A stretch of DNA of 64,000 nt from Marinobacter maroccanus. GTDB taxonomy: Bacteria > Pseudomonadota > Gammaproteobacteria > Pseudomonadales > Oleiphilaceae. The position numbers and the translations under genes are program-made. The notes below the pieces were generated by a model that worked only from the letters and a program-made list of their open reading frames with translations, ran no database searches and was not told the origin of the DNA. Positions 55,254 to 63,687 of this stretch are shown here, piece by piece. Each line of letters begins with the position of its first letter. The first letter of the stretch is position 1. The stretch is from NCBI RefSeq assembly GCF_002933275.1, contig NZ_PSSX01000011.1, forward strand, positions 60,712-124,711, read 5' to 3'.

Positions 55254-56021
55254 ATGGGTCAGGAAAGAACTCTGTCGCTGGTTATCCCGGCCAAGGATGA
55301 AGAAGCCAACATTGCCACCCTGCTGACCGAGGCTTACGGGGTAATGCGGGACTACCACGGTTTTGAGGTGGTGCTGGTGGATGATGGCAGCACCGACAAA
55401 ACGCTGGATACCGCGGTGCGGACAGCCCGGGCCCTCGGTGGCCGGTTGTTAACCATCCGCCACGAGCGCAGCATCGGCCAGAGCGGTGCCCTGGCATCGG
55501 GTATCCGCCAGGCCCGGAGCAGGTTGATCGTGACCATGGATGGCGATGGCCAGAACGACCCGGCCGACATTCCCGCCATGCTGCAAAAAGCCAACACCAT
55601 GCGGAATCCGGATTTCTGCATTGCCGGCTATCGCAAGAATCGCAAGGACACCGCCTGGAAACGCTTCCAGTCCCGCCTGGCCAATCGCGTGCGGGATGCC
55701 CTGCTTCATGATGGCGTGCCCGATACCGGCTGTGGCCTGAAGCTGTTTCCCCGGGAAACCTTTCTGAAGCTGCCCTGGTTCGACCACGGGCACCGTTTCA
55801 TCCCGGCCCTGGTTCGGGGTGTCGGTGGCGACATCGCCATCGTGGAAGTGAACCACCGGCCACGCATTGCTGGCATATCAAAGTACAACGCCTGGAACCG
55901 GACCTGGGCTGGCATCCTGGATCTACTCGGTGTGCTCTGGTTGCTGCACCGTACCCGGGTTCCTGTCATCAGCAGTGCGGCGCAGGCTGATCCCCAGGCG
56001 GCGCCAGCGGAGCGCTCCTGA
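55254..56021 (+). CDS. GT2 glycosyltransferase (second module)
   Basis: 255 residues from the ATG at 55254 (GAGG upstream). GT2 catalytic domain: LSLVIPAKDEEANIATLL, VVLVDDGSTDKT, VTMDGDGQNDPADIP, GYRKNRKDTAWKRFQS and VPDTGCGLKLFPRE. Only a short C-terminal hydrophobic stretch, so it is a soluble or peripheral enzyme like the dolichol-phosphate mannosyltransferase type. Probably makes polyprenyl-P-sugar for the ArnT-like enzyme two genes later. First gene of the operon led by box 4. Confidence 0.9.
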   Translation: MGQERTLSLVIPAKDEEANIATLLTEAYGVMRDYHGFEVVLVDDGSTDKTLDTAVRTARALGGRLLTIRHERSIGQSGALASGIRQARSRLIVTMDGDGQNDPADIPAMLQKANTMRNPDFCIAGYRKNRKDTAWKRFQSRLANRVRDALLHDGVPDTGCGLKLFPRETFLKLPWFDHGHRFIPALVRGVGGDIAIVEVNHRPRIAGISKYNAWNRTWAGILDLLGVLWLLHRTRVPVISSAAQADPQAAPAERS

Positions 56022-56022
56022 C

Positions 56023-56691
56023 ATGATCACCGGTTCCCGCTGGCTGGCCTTCGCCGCGCTGGTTCTGGTCGGCTATTTAACCATCCATAACGGCTGGCTC
56101 GACTTCATTGCCGACCAGAACGAAGTGGCGAGCTATCTTCACAGCCATGGTGTCGGCGGATTAGTGGTGATTACCCTGGCCGGTGCATTGTTTACCGGCC
56201 TCGGCGCTCCACGCCAGTTAGTCGCCTTCGTGCTGGGTTTCGCCCTCGGCGGGCTCAACGGGACGCTGCTGTCGACTCTGGCCGCCGCCATTGGCGCCAC
56301 TGGCTGCTTCCTGACCGCCCGCTGGCTGCTGCGGACCCCGTTGAGCCGGCGATTCAGCCACCGGATGCAGCAGTTCGATCGACTGTTCCGGGAGCAGACG
56401 CTGTTGAAAGTCCTCATGGTCCGTTTGCTACCGGTGGGCAGTAACCTGGTGACCAACCTGGTGGCAGGCTGCTCCGGGATCCGCTTCTACCCGTTCCTGG
56501 TTGGCAGTACCCTGGGCTATCTGCCCCAGATGTTGGTGTTTGCCCTGGCCGGTGCCGGTATTGGCAATGCCAATGCCTATCAACTTGCCGTGAGCATCGG
56601 CTTTTTTATTCTCGCCTCGCTGATTGGCGCCTTTCTCTATCACAGCCAGAAGGCCAGAACCCTGGCCGATTCCGTTTCCGACTCTCTCTGA
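56023..56691 (+). CDS. VTT-domain (DedA/TVP38-like) membrane protein
   Basis: 222 residues, five or six membrane helices (SRWLAFAALVLVGYLTIHNG, GLVVITLAGALFTGLGAPRQ, FVLGFALGGLNGTLLSTLAA and C-terminal segments). The VTT signature region is AFVLGFALGG... with ARWLLRTPLSRRF and MVRLLPVGSNLVTNLVAGCSGI. Related DedA proteins are undecaprenyl-phosphate flippases. Placed between GT2 and GT39, it may supply or flip the carrier lipid for module 2, in the same place that GtrA takes in module 1. Its start overlaps the GT2 gene stop region. Confidence 0.85.
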   Translation: MITGSRWLAFAALVLVGYLTIHNGWLDFIADQNEVASYLHSHGVGGLVVITLAGALFTGLGAPRQLVAFVLGFALGGLNGTLLSTLAAAIGATGCFLTARWLLRTPLSRRFSHRMQQFDRLFREQTLLKVLMVRLLPVGSNLVTNLVAGCSGIRFYPFLVGSTLGYLPQMLVFALAGAGIGNANAYQLAVSIGFFILASLIGAFLYHSQKARTLADSVSDSL

Positions 56692-56700
56692 GACCGACCC

Positions 56701-58449
56701 ATGCCTGCATCACCTTTCGTTCGTCACCTGCCGGAAACCGTGTTCAACCTGTCCCGCAATCAACTCCTGCTGGTATTGCTGGCCTTTGCCGCGGTCGTGA
56801 TTTTTACCGGTATCGGACTACGCTCCCCCTGGCCTGCCGACGAACCGCGATTCGCGGAAGTGGCCCGGGAAATGGTGGCCTCCGGCCAGTGGCTGATCCC
56901 CATGCGCGGCGGCGAGTTCTACCCGGACAAACCACCGGTGTTCATGTGGAGTATCGCCCTGTTCTACTGGCTGACCGGCAACCTGAAAATTGCATTCCTG
57001 CTGCCCAATGCGCTTTGCAGCCTGCTGACACTGGGCCTGGTCTTTGATCTGGGCGCCCGCCTGTGGAACCAACGCACCGGCGCCATTGCGGTCATGTTGC
57101 TGATGCTTGCGCCACAGTTCGTAATCCAGGCCCAGAAAGCCCAGATCGATGCCATGGTCGCCTGCTGGATTGCCGTTGCCTGCTACGGCCTGATCCGGCA
57201 CTTTTTCACCGGGCCCGCCTGGGGCTGGTACTTTGTCGGCTGGGCGTTTATGGGGCTCGGAATCATCACCAAAGGGGTCGGCTTCCTGCCGGCGCTGATG
57301 CTCATTCCCATTGTGGTCATGAAGCTTCGCGATCGCGCTCTGTTCAGTGGCACACTCACCTGGCGCTGCGCACTGGGTCCGCTGGCCATGCTGGCCGTGG
57401 TTGCCGCCTGGCTGATCCCCATGGTGCTGTACGTCAACCATCTCGGCACCGAAGAGGCCCTGGCCTACCGGAACAACATCCTGTTCAAGCAGACCGGCGA
57501 GCGCTATGCCGACTCATGGGGCCATATCCAGCCCTGGTACTACTACCTCACCAGTGTGATCCCCTCGCTCTGGTTTCCTCTGCCATTGTTGCTGCTGGCC
57601 TTGATCCGGCCCCTGTCCGAAACCGCCCGTTACCGCCCGATGATTCCGGTGCTTCTGGGCTGGATTGCCCTGGTCATCGTGTTCTTCAGCCTCAGCCCCG
57701 GCAAGCGCGGTGTTTACCTGTTGCCGGCGTTGCCCATGCTGGCGCTGATTCTCGCCCCGCTACTCAGCAGCCAGAAACCGGCGGGCTGGTTTGCGCCGAT
57801 ACTGACAAGCTTGCAGTTCCTGGTCGGTATCGCGCTGATAACGGTTGGCATCCTGGCCTGGAACGACCACCCCAAACTGGTTGAAAAAGTGGCCGACTAC
57901 AGCACCGATCCAGCCAAACTGCATGCGGCGGGGACGTTTGTCCTCGTCGTAGGGCTGGTCTGGCTAGTCAGCCTGCTTGGACTCTGGCGCTCACGGGCGC
58001 TGGGGCGGTGGTTTGCTGCAATGATGCTCACCTGGCTGTTGCTGGGCACCTGGGGCTATCAAATTCTTGAGCCGCTTCGAACCCCTCGCAACGTTCTGGC
58101 CGCCGCAGAACAGCAGATCCCGCCCGGCGGACAGCTCGGCATGATCGACTTCCGGGAACAATTCATTCTGTTCTCCAGGCGGGACTTCACCCATTTCAGC
58201 TACTTCAGCAGTCTGGAACAGGAAAACCGCAACGCGTGGCTGTGGATGAGAGACACGGAGGCCAGCTACCTGATTGTTGCAGACAGACATGAGTTATCCT
58301 GTTTCAACACCGAAAAGGGCGTTCCTCTCGGAACAGCCCACCGGGACAACTACCTTTTACTGACCGATGAACAAATGAACCCCAGCTGTGCGTCGCCGGA
58401 TAAGGTTAAGCGGTTTACCACGCCCAAGCCTGGCAGTTGGCAAGACTGA
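56701..58449 (+). CDS. ArnT-like GT39 glycosyltransferase (second module)
   Basis: 582 residues with about twelve membrane helices. DEPRFAEVAREMVASGQW and FYPDKPPVFMWSIALFYW are the catalytic-loop hallmarks of ArnT-like enzymes. Longer than the first-module copy because it has a C-terminal periplasmic region (about 490-582), as in ArnT. Ten bp after the VTT gene. Likely transfers a sugar from polyprenyl phosphate onto lipid A or another envelope glycolipid. Sugar and acceptor unknown. Confidence 0.88.
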   Translation: MPASPFVRHLPETVFNLSRNQLLLVLLAFAAVVIFTGIGLRSPWPADEPRFAEVAREMVASGQWLIPMRGGEFYPDKPPVFMWSIALFYWLTGNLKIAFLLPNALCSLLTLGLVFDLGARLWNQRTGAIAVMLLMLAPQFVIQAQKAQIDAMVACWIAVACYGLIRHFFTGPAWGWYFVGWAFMGLGIITKGVGFLPALMLIPIVVMKLRDRALFSGTLTWRCALGPLAMLAVVAAWLIPMVLYVNHLGTEEALAYRNNILFKQTGERYADSWGHIQPWYYYLTSVIPSLWFPLPLLLLALIRPLSETARYRPMIPVLLGWIALVIVFFSLSPGKRGVYLLPALPMLALILAPLLSSQKPAGWFAPILTSLQFLVGIALITVGILAWNDHPKLVEKVADYSTDPAKLHAAGTFVLVVGLVWLVSLLGLWRSRALGRWFAAMMLTWLLLGTWGYQILEPLRTPRNVLAAAEQQIPPGGQLGMIDFREQFILFSRRDFTHFSYFSSLEQENRNAWLWMRDTEASYLIVADRHELSCFNTEKGVPLGTAHRDNYLLLTDEQMNPSCASPDKVKRFTTPKPGSWQD

Positions 58450-58498
58450 GCTGGCAATGCATTAAGGCCGATCAATGGCGTTAACAGAAGAATGAACG

Positions 58499-58729
58499 AT
58501 GAAAGAACATGAAATTAGAGTGCGCAGGGAAGAAAACCGCGTTGATTCTGTAAAAATCGTGCGATCTCCCTCTAATGCGCACGAATGGGTCATACTCTTT
58601 AAGGATATTGAAGGGAAAACCTTTTTCCTGGTCTCTGACGACGATCATGTCTGCAGCTACGCAAACCTGGATGCGACCGTCGAGGCACTGGACGCCCTGG
58701 GATTTGCACGGGCGGAAGTGCTGTTCTGA
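58499..58729 (+). CDS. Conserved small protein of unknown function
   Basis: 76 residues, ATG at 58499, 49 bp after the ArnT-like gene on the same strand and probably in its operon. Composition is soluble, mixed alpha/beta (EHEIRVRREENRVDSVKIVR, KTFFLVSDDDHVCSYANLD, DALGFARAEVLF). No signal, no membrane helix, no motif I recognise. Its stop is 6 bp from the convergent sensor kinase gene. Coding potential rests on clean reading frame, Shine-Dalgarno-like AATGAACG context and lack of overlap. Confidence 0.6.
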   Translation: MKEHEIRVRREENRVDSVKIVRSPSNAHEWVILFKDIEGKTFFLVSDDDHVCSYANLDATVEALDALGFARAEVLF

Positions 58730-58735
58730 AAGGAC

Positions 58736-60154
58736 TTACCCGGTTTTGGGCAGGGTCACCGAAACCTGCAGACCCTGTCCTCCCGGGCCAGCACCCAGCC
58801 GGACTTCGCCACCCATACCCCGAATCAGAGTGCGTGCAATGGCCAGGCCCAGTCCTGCGCCACCGGTTTCACGGTTGCGTGAGTGTTCCAGCCGGTAAAA
58901 TGGCTCGAAAACCCGCTCCCGTTCCGCTTCGGGAATACCCGGCCCCTGGTCAACAATCGTGACAACCGCCTCTGACTCTCTGGTTTCCAGCATCACCTCC
59001 GCCTGCTCGCCATAATTCACCGCGTTCTCAATGAGATTACGCAGGGCTCGTTTGACGGCTTCAGGCTGGCCCTGGAGCACGCACCTCGGGCTGTCCTGGC
59101 AGTGAACCGCCAGACCCATTTCCTGGAGATCACCGCAAAGGCTGTCCAGCAGGGTGGCCAGGTCATACCGTCGGTGCTTTTCGGTGGTGGTGCCCCGGAT
59201 GAAATCGAGGGTGGCTTCGGCCAGATGCTGCATTTCCATGAGGGAAGCGAGAAGACGATCCCTGTCCTCGCCTTCCGGCAGCATTTCCACCCGCAGCCGC
59301 ATGGAGGTGATGGGAGTCCTGAGGTCATGGGCCAGGGCCGCCAGCAGTCGTGCCCGGTCTTCCTGGGCCCGGCCAACCTGATCCTGCATCTGGTTGAAGG
59401 CGCGGGTAACCTCACGGACATCCTCGGGCCCCTTTTCAGGAATCCGGACTTTCTCACCCCGCCCAAAAGCGTGGGCTGCCCGGCTCAACTCGTTCATTGG
59501 CCGCAGGATTCGACGGACCGCCAGCAACAGGGTCAGTGTGAGCAGCACAGCGGTAATCCCCACACTGGTGAGCGTGGCCTTTAACCATAACCAGGAGGGC
59601 GCCGGTGGCCGGGCACGGGCGTTGAACCATTGGCCGGAGGACAAGGCCAGGGAAACCGCCAGGACCGGGGGACATTCGTGCCGGTCATCCCGATGGTCGT
59701 CCCCGTCACGATGCTCCTCATACTCGTGATGCTCATCATCTTCATCGTCATGCCGCTCACGGTCCCGATGTTCATCGCGATCCGGCAGGCAGTCGTCTTC
59801 ATCAGCCTCCATGGCTGTTCGAACCTGCGCCATCGGCAGATCCAGTTCCTCGGCCAGCCGGCGCGTCATGCCGGAGGCGCGATCCTCGGTCAGATAGGGC
59901 GCCGAATCGATAGAAAGCCGCAGGGTCGGGCTGGAGAGTGCCCGCAGGATACGTTCCTGCCGTTCCGGGTCTGTGGTATCGGCCAGGGTGTAGCCATCGG
60001 CCACCCGCTGGAGGACGTGTTCCAGACTGGCGCTGCGCAACGCACCCTGACGCTCGCCAGCCAGAATAACGATGGTGATAATCTGGGCCACCAAAAGCAC
60101 CAGAATCAACAACAGCGCCAGCTGCCCACCGGCGCGCCGGGGCCACAGTCTCAT
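58736..60154 (-). CDS. Sensor histidine kinase with acidic His-rich periplasmic insert
   Basis: 472 residues: helix 1 (about 10-32), periplasmic domain to about 185, helix 2, HAMP, H-box ALAHDLRTPITS with His276, N box NLIENAVNY, G boxes DQGPGIP and GAGLGLAIA. Residues 116-161 form a run of Asp/Glu/His/Arg (for example DRDEHRDRERHDDEDDEHHE) bracketed by Cys122 and Cys161, which looks like a metal-binding or ion-sensing loop. Overlaps its response regulator by 4 bp. EnvZ-like class. Divergent pair with PepSY and cytochrome b561 genes. Confidence 0.9.
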   Translation of the reverse strand: MRLWPRRAGGQLALLLILVLLVAQIITIVILAGERQGALRSASLEHVLQRVADGYTLADTTDPERQERILRALSSPTLRLSIDSAPYLTEDRASGMTRRLAEELDLPMAQVRTAMEADEDDCLPDRDEHRDRERHDDEDDEHHEYEEHRDGDDHRDDRHECPPVLAVSLALSSGQWFNARARPPAPSWLWLKATLTSVGITAVLLTLTLLLAVRRILRPMNELSRAAHAFGRGEKVRIPEKGPEDVREVTRAFNQMQDQVGRAQEDRARLLAALAHDLRTPITSMRLRVEMLPEGEDRDRLLASLMEMQHLAEATLDFIRGTTTEKHRRYDLATLLDSLCGDLQEMGLAVHCQDSPRCVLQGQPEAVKRALRNLIENAVNYGEQAEVMLETRESEAVVTIVDQGPGIPEAERERVFEPFYRLEHSRNRETGGAGLGLAIARTLIRGMGGEVRLGAGPGGQGLQVSVTLPKTG

Positions 60155-60876
60155 TGTTCAGCCCCTTCGACTGCAGCAATCCACTGGTAGCCACCGCCCC
60201 AGATCGTCTTGATCAGCCTGGGACTGCGGGCATCGGGATCAATCTTGCGGCGCAGGCGGCTGACATGGTTATCAATGCTGCGGTCGAAGGCATCCGCCTC
60301 TCTGCCGAGGGTCAGGTCCATCAGCTGATCACGGGACAACACCCGGCCGGCGTGCTCCAGGAAGGCGAGCAAAAGTTTGTATTCCGCAGTACTCAGTGAG
60401 ACTTCGACGCCTTCGGGATCAACCAGTTGATGACGGTCCACATCCAGCGTCCAGCCTTCAAACGTCAGAGACTGCCCAGCCATGGGGCTTCGTTGCGGTG
60501 GCAGCGCTGTGGTCCGGCGCAGAACTGCCTTGATCCGAGCCAGCAGTTCCCGGGGGTTGAAGGGTTTGGTGAGGTAATCGTCGGCGCCCATTTCCAGGCC
60601 GACAATACGATCGGTTTCCTCGCTCATGGCGGTCAGCAGAATCACCGGCAACCCGGTGTGCTCACGAAGATGCCGGCAGAGGGTGAGGCCATCATCGCCG
60701 GGCATCATGATGTCCAGCACAACCAGGTCAACGGAGTGCTGCCGCAACTGTCGCTTCATGGCGTCGCCACCATCCGCCAGCAGCACCCGCAGGCCATGCT
60801 CCTGAAGATAGCGACCGACCAGATCGCGGATGTCTCGGTGGTCATCGACCACCAGGATTGTGGGAGAGTCGCTCAC
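60151..60876 (-). CDS. OmpR-family response regulator
   Basis: 241 residues. Receiver VVDDHRDIRDLVGRYL, phospho-Asp55 in LVVLDIMMPGDDG, GADDYLTKPFNPRELL; winged helix with LSTAEYKLLLAFLEHAGRVLSRDQL, SIDNHVSRLRRKI and IKTIWGGGYQW. First gene of the pair with the kinase. Presumably acts on the divergent PepSY/b561 promoter, where tandem TTGCGACAA repeats spaced 10 bp fit an OmpR-family binding site. Confidence 0.93.
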   Translation of the reverse strand: MSDSPTILVVDDHRDIRDLVGRYLQEHGLRVLLADGGDAMKRQLRQHSVDLVVLDIMMPGDDGLTLCRHLREHTGLPVILLTAMSEETDRIVGLEMGADDYLTKPFNPRELLARIKAVLRRTTALPPQRSPMAGQSLTFEGWTLDVDRHQLVDPEGVEVSLSTAEYKLLLAFLEHAGRVLSRDQLMDLTLGREADAFDRSIDNHVSRLRRKIDPDARSPRLIKTIWGGGYQWIAAVEGAEQ

Positions 60877-60971
60877 TCGTTACTCCGTTGGATTACCGTC
60901 TGCCCTGATTATAGGGGAGTCGACTTCCCGCTTGGGCGCGATCTTGTCAAAAACCGTCGCAATTCCCGGCC

Positions 60972-60991
60972 TTGCGACAAGTTGCGACAAA
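60972..60991. promoter_or_regulatory. Tandem TTGCGACAA repeats (candidate OmpR-family site)
   Basis: Two TTGCGACAAG/A copies directly repeated with a 10-bp period (60972-60980, 60982-60990). A related inverted GTCGCAA occurs at 60956-60962 and CTGCGACG at 61015-61022. All lie in the divergent region between the response regulator and the PepSY-like gene. Confidence 0.55.
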
Positions 60992-61094
60992 GTCGGTGGG
61001 TCACCGAGACAATTCTGCGACGTTTCCTTGGTGCAATAACTCCCGACCAACGATGACATTCCGTCATGGGTTTCACCAACCAAGGAGTTCGACC

Positions 61095-61451
61095 ATGAAG
61101 AAAACCACCACCATTGCTGCGCTCTCCGTCGCCGCACTGCTCGGCGCCACGCCCCTGCTTGTATCAGCAGATAACGACTACTGGGATGACGACCGCTACG
61201 AGGATCGCTATGAGAATCGCCGTAACGGCAAACCCATGGGCGCCGACCTCAAACAGTACAGCACCGAAGAAATGCGCATCATGGCATATGGCCACGCCCT
61301 CAGACGCTTCGGCCCGGGCGTGAAGGTATCTGTTGACGAGACTCCCGATGGCACCTACCGGGTACAGCTTCGGGATGCCGAGCAGAACCTGATCCGGGAG
61401 CAGGAGTTCAACCATTATGGAGATCCGGTTCGCGGCGGACGCCGGGACTGA
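61095..61451 (+). CDS. Small periplasmic PepSY-like protein
   Basis: 118 residues from ATG 61095. Signal peptide MKKTTTIAALSVAALLGATPLLVSA, then an acidic Tyr/Asp/Arg-rich segment (DNDYWDDDRYEDRYENRR) and a C-terminal PepSY-like strand region (GTYRVQLRDAEQNLIREQEFN). The acidic tract echoes the metal-binding-like loop of the adjacent kinase. It sits 64 bp before cytochrome b561 and is probably cotranscribed. The PepSY relation is by shape and recall rather than strong motif. Confidence 0.75.
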   Translation: MKKTTTIAALSVAALLGATPLLVSADNDYWDDDRYEDRYENRRNGKPMGADLKQYSTEEMRIMAYGHALRRFGPGVKVSVDETPDGTYRVQLRDAEQNLIREQEFNHYGDPVRGGRRD

Positions 61452-61515
61452 CTACCAGCAGCCAGCGCGGGGCCTGCTCAGGTGCCCCGCCACCATTTGA
61501 TCAAGGAGAATCACG

Positions 61516-62040
61516 ATGACATTGATGGACTCTGACAACCGTTATGGTGCCGTTTCCCGGGCTGTGCACTGGATAATGGCAGTTCTGCTACTGGTTATGC
61601 TCGCCAGCGAAGTCTGGTTTGAAGCTCTGGAGCACACCCTCTCGGATGCCTCTCTCATGGCCTGGCACCAAAGCCTGGGCCTGACCATCTTCGGGCTGGT
61701 GATCTTTCGTGGCCTCTGGCGATGGCTGAACCGCTCGCGTCTGTCACCACCCGCACACTGGGCCACCATGGCGAAACTGGGGCACATTGCGCTTTACGCC
61801 CTGATGATTCTGATGCCGCTTTCAGGTCTGGCCACGTCTCTTGGCGAAGGCGATCCCGTTACCTTTTTCGGCTGGACAGTCTTTGGCTACGGCCCGGAAG
61901 TGGAATGGCTGGAAGAAAGCGGCGAAGACGTCCACGAAATACTGGCCAACGTGTTGTGGGTCATGATCGGATTACATGTAGCGGCTGCCCTGGCGCATCA
62001 ATATGTGCTGGGAGACCGGATCATGAAGCGCATGGCCTGA
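61516..62040 (+). CDS. Cytochrome b561-family membrane protein
   Basis: 174 residues, four membrane helices with the haem-ligand histidines expected of the bacterial cytochrome b561 (YodB/CybB type): VHWIMAVLLL, WHQSLGLTI, LGHIALYALM and IGLHVAAALAHQ. It moves electrons between quinol and periplasmic acceptors. AAGGAGA precedes the ATG at 61516. Together with the PepSY-like protein and the divergent two-component system it forms a recurrent small envelope redox module. Confidence 0.92.
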   Translation: MTLMDSDNRYGAVSRAVHWIMAVLLLVMLASEVWFEALEHTLSDASLMAWHQSLGLTIFGLVIFRGLWRWLNRSRLSPPAHWATMAKLGHIALYALMILMPLSGLATSLGEGDPVTFFGWTVFGYGPEVEWLEESGEDVHEILANVLWVMIGLHVAAALAHQYVLGDRIMKRMA

Positions 62041-62069
62041 CAGCCCGGAATAAACGAAAACCCTCAGCC

Positions 62070-62918
62070 TCAAGCCACCGGCAGCGATTCGTCGCTGCCC
62101 CAGTCCGCCCAGGAACCGTCGTACAGCGAGAGCTGGTCATACCCGGCCAGCTCGGCAGCCAGCAGAATGATGCAGGCGGTGATGCCGGAACCGCAGGAAA
62201 ACACCAGTTGCTGCCCGTTTCCGGGCTGAAGGTTCGGAGCAAGCTGTTTGAACATTGCCTCCAACTCACTGGCCGGCCTGAACCGGTAACCGTCGAGTAC
62301 CTCGGTAAACGGCAGGTTGAGGGAGTTAGGGATATGGCCACCACGCACCCCCGGGCGGGGTTCCGGCGCCTGAGCCAGGAAGCGCGCCCGGGATCGCGCA
62401 TCAATCACTGCGACTTGCTCGTCGTCCAGATGCTGAAGAACGAAGGCGGAATCCCGAACCCGTTCACGGTCCAGACGGCCCGCCATGCTGCCGGCGGAAG
62501 CCGCACCCTGAACCGGAGCCGAAACCGTTTCACGCCCCTCCGCTAACCACTGCGGCAGGCCCCCATCCAGCACGAATACCTGTTCCAGGCCCATCGACCG
62601 CAGAATCCACCAGGCCCGGGGAGCGGAATAGATTCCCTGGTTGTCATAAAGCACCACAAGGCTTTCAGGCGTTATGCCCAGCCTGCGAACTTCCTGCGTG
62701 AACTGTTCCTCGGTGGGAAACGCATGGAGCTGGGACGATTCGGTATTGCAGAGCGTTCTCTCCAGATCGATCTGGTAACTCCCCGGTATCCACACCGGCT
62801 GATCATAAACGATCGGCTCCTTGCCAATAACTGTGGCCATACTGGCGTCGATCAGAACCAACCGTTCGTTATCGAGGTTTTCCTGCAGCCATTCAGTGGT
62901 TACGAGTGGGGACGCCAT
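62070..62918 (-). CDS. sseA: 3-mercaptopyruvate sulfurtransferase (rhodanese family)
   Basis: 282 residues from ATG 62918, chosen as the start of MASPLVTTEWLQENL; an ATG 42 bp upstream adds non-conserved residues. Two rhodanese domains; the active-site Cys lies in the C-terminal one as SCGSGITACI, whose CGSGxTA loop marks SseA-type enzymes rather than thiosulfate sulfurtransferases. Transfers sulfur from 3-mercaptopyruvate to thiols or cyanide. Confidence 0.92.
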   Translation of the reverse strand: MASPLVTTEWLQENLDNERLVLIDASMATVIGKEPIVYDQPVWIPGSYQIDLERTLCNTESSQLHAFPTEEQFTQEVRRLGITPESLVVLYDNQGIYSAPRAWWILRSMGLEQVFVLDGGLPQWLAEGRETVSAPVQGAASAGSMAGRLDRERVRDSAFVLQHLDDEQVAVIDARSRARFLAQAPEPRPGVRGGHIPNSLNLPFTEVLDGYRFRPASELEAMFKQLAPNLQPGNGQQLVFSCGSGITACIILLAAELAGYDQLSLYDGSWADWGSDESLPVA

Positions 62919-62994
62919 GGTGTGCTCCTGTCCATACCAGAAATAAACGGCCGACTGCACAGCCCGCCGAATCGCCAGATCTACCCGACTGTCC

Positions 62995-63345
62995 TCAGGA
63001 GGTAGCGGCGATCACCGAGATTTCCACCAGCAACTCCGGCGACGCCATCTGAGCCTGCACGCAGGCCCTGGCCGGCGCCGTACCTTCGGGCACCCAGTTG
63101 TCCCACACCTCGTTCAAGGCCTGGAAATCGGCCATATCCGCCAGGTAGATCGTTGCCGACAGGATTCTGTCGCGGCTGGAACCGGCGGTCTCGAGCAGCT
63201 CGTCCACTTTCTCCAGCATCCCGGTTACCTGGGTATGAATATCGGCGTTACGGTCCTTGGCAACCTGACCGCAAAGGTAAGCGGTGCCGTTGTGTTTCAC
63301 GATCTTGCTCATTCGGCTGTTGGTGGAAATACGTTCAACGGTCAT
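62995..63345 (-). CDS. RidA-family enamine/imine deaminase
   Basis: 116 residues. Rid family core with [18 protein letters not shown], the [22 protein letters not shown] stretch, and the active-site Arg in [12 protein letters not shown] near the end. Hydrolyses reactive 2-aminoacrylate-type enamines. Fourth-from-last gene on the strand; 76 bp from sseA, probably a separate unit. Not in the RidA-1 archetype exactly: the IPS/RKF motifs are not obvious, so it may be another Rid subgroup. Confidence 0.88.
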   Translation of the reverse strand: MTVERISTNSRMSKIVKHNGTAYLCGQVAKDRNADIHTQVTGMLEKVDELLETAGSSRDRILSATIYLADMADFQALNEVWDNWVPEGTAPARACVQAQMASPELLVEISVIAATS

Positions 63346-63393
63346 GGTAATGGCCTTGTTGGGGATTGGAGTGACTGTGTAACCAGAGACTGG

Positions 63394-63687
63394 TTAAGCT
63401 GCTTCGAAGTCCAGCCGATGAATACCCTCCAGATTGACTGTGCCGCGAGCCACCCATAGGTCATACATATCTTGCATCGCCAACCAGCTCTCAGGAGTAC
63501 GCCCGAGAACCTTGGACAGCCGCAGAGACATTTCAGGGCTAATGCCACTATCCCCTTTGAGCAACCGGGACAAAGTGGAGGGTGAAACGCCCAGACTGGA
63601 AGCAAGCTGACGAGAGCTGATACCGAAAGGCTCCAGGTACACCTCACGAATGAATTCACCGGGATGCGGCGGATTATGCATAGTCAT
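63394..63687 (-). CDS. higA: HigA-type antitoxin (XRE helix-turn-helix)
   Basis: 97 residues. HigA/VapI addiction-module pattern: [22 protein letters not shown] followed by [41 protein letters not shown], an XRE helix-turn-helix. It starts at the toxin stop (TAATG overlap), the usual HigBA arrangement. A 7-bp hairpin (TAACCAG/CTGGTTA, 63380-63396) overlaps its stop. Confidence 0.92.
   Translation of the reverse strand: MTMHNPPHPGEFIREVYLEPFGISSRQLASSLGVSPSTLSRLLKGDSGISPEMSLRLSKVLGRTPESWLAMQDMYDLWVARGTVNLEGIHRLDFEAA

Noticed and set aside
54069..55358. Long minus-strand open frame opposite the PmrB-like kinase
   Set aside because: Gln/His/Val-rich antisense of a kinase with all catalytic boxes; no ribosome site or motif.
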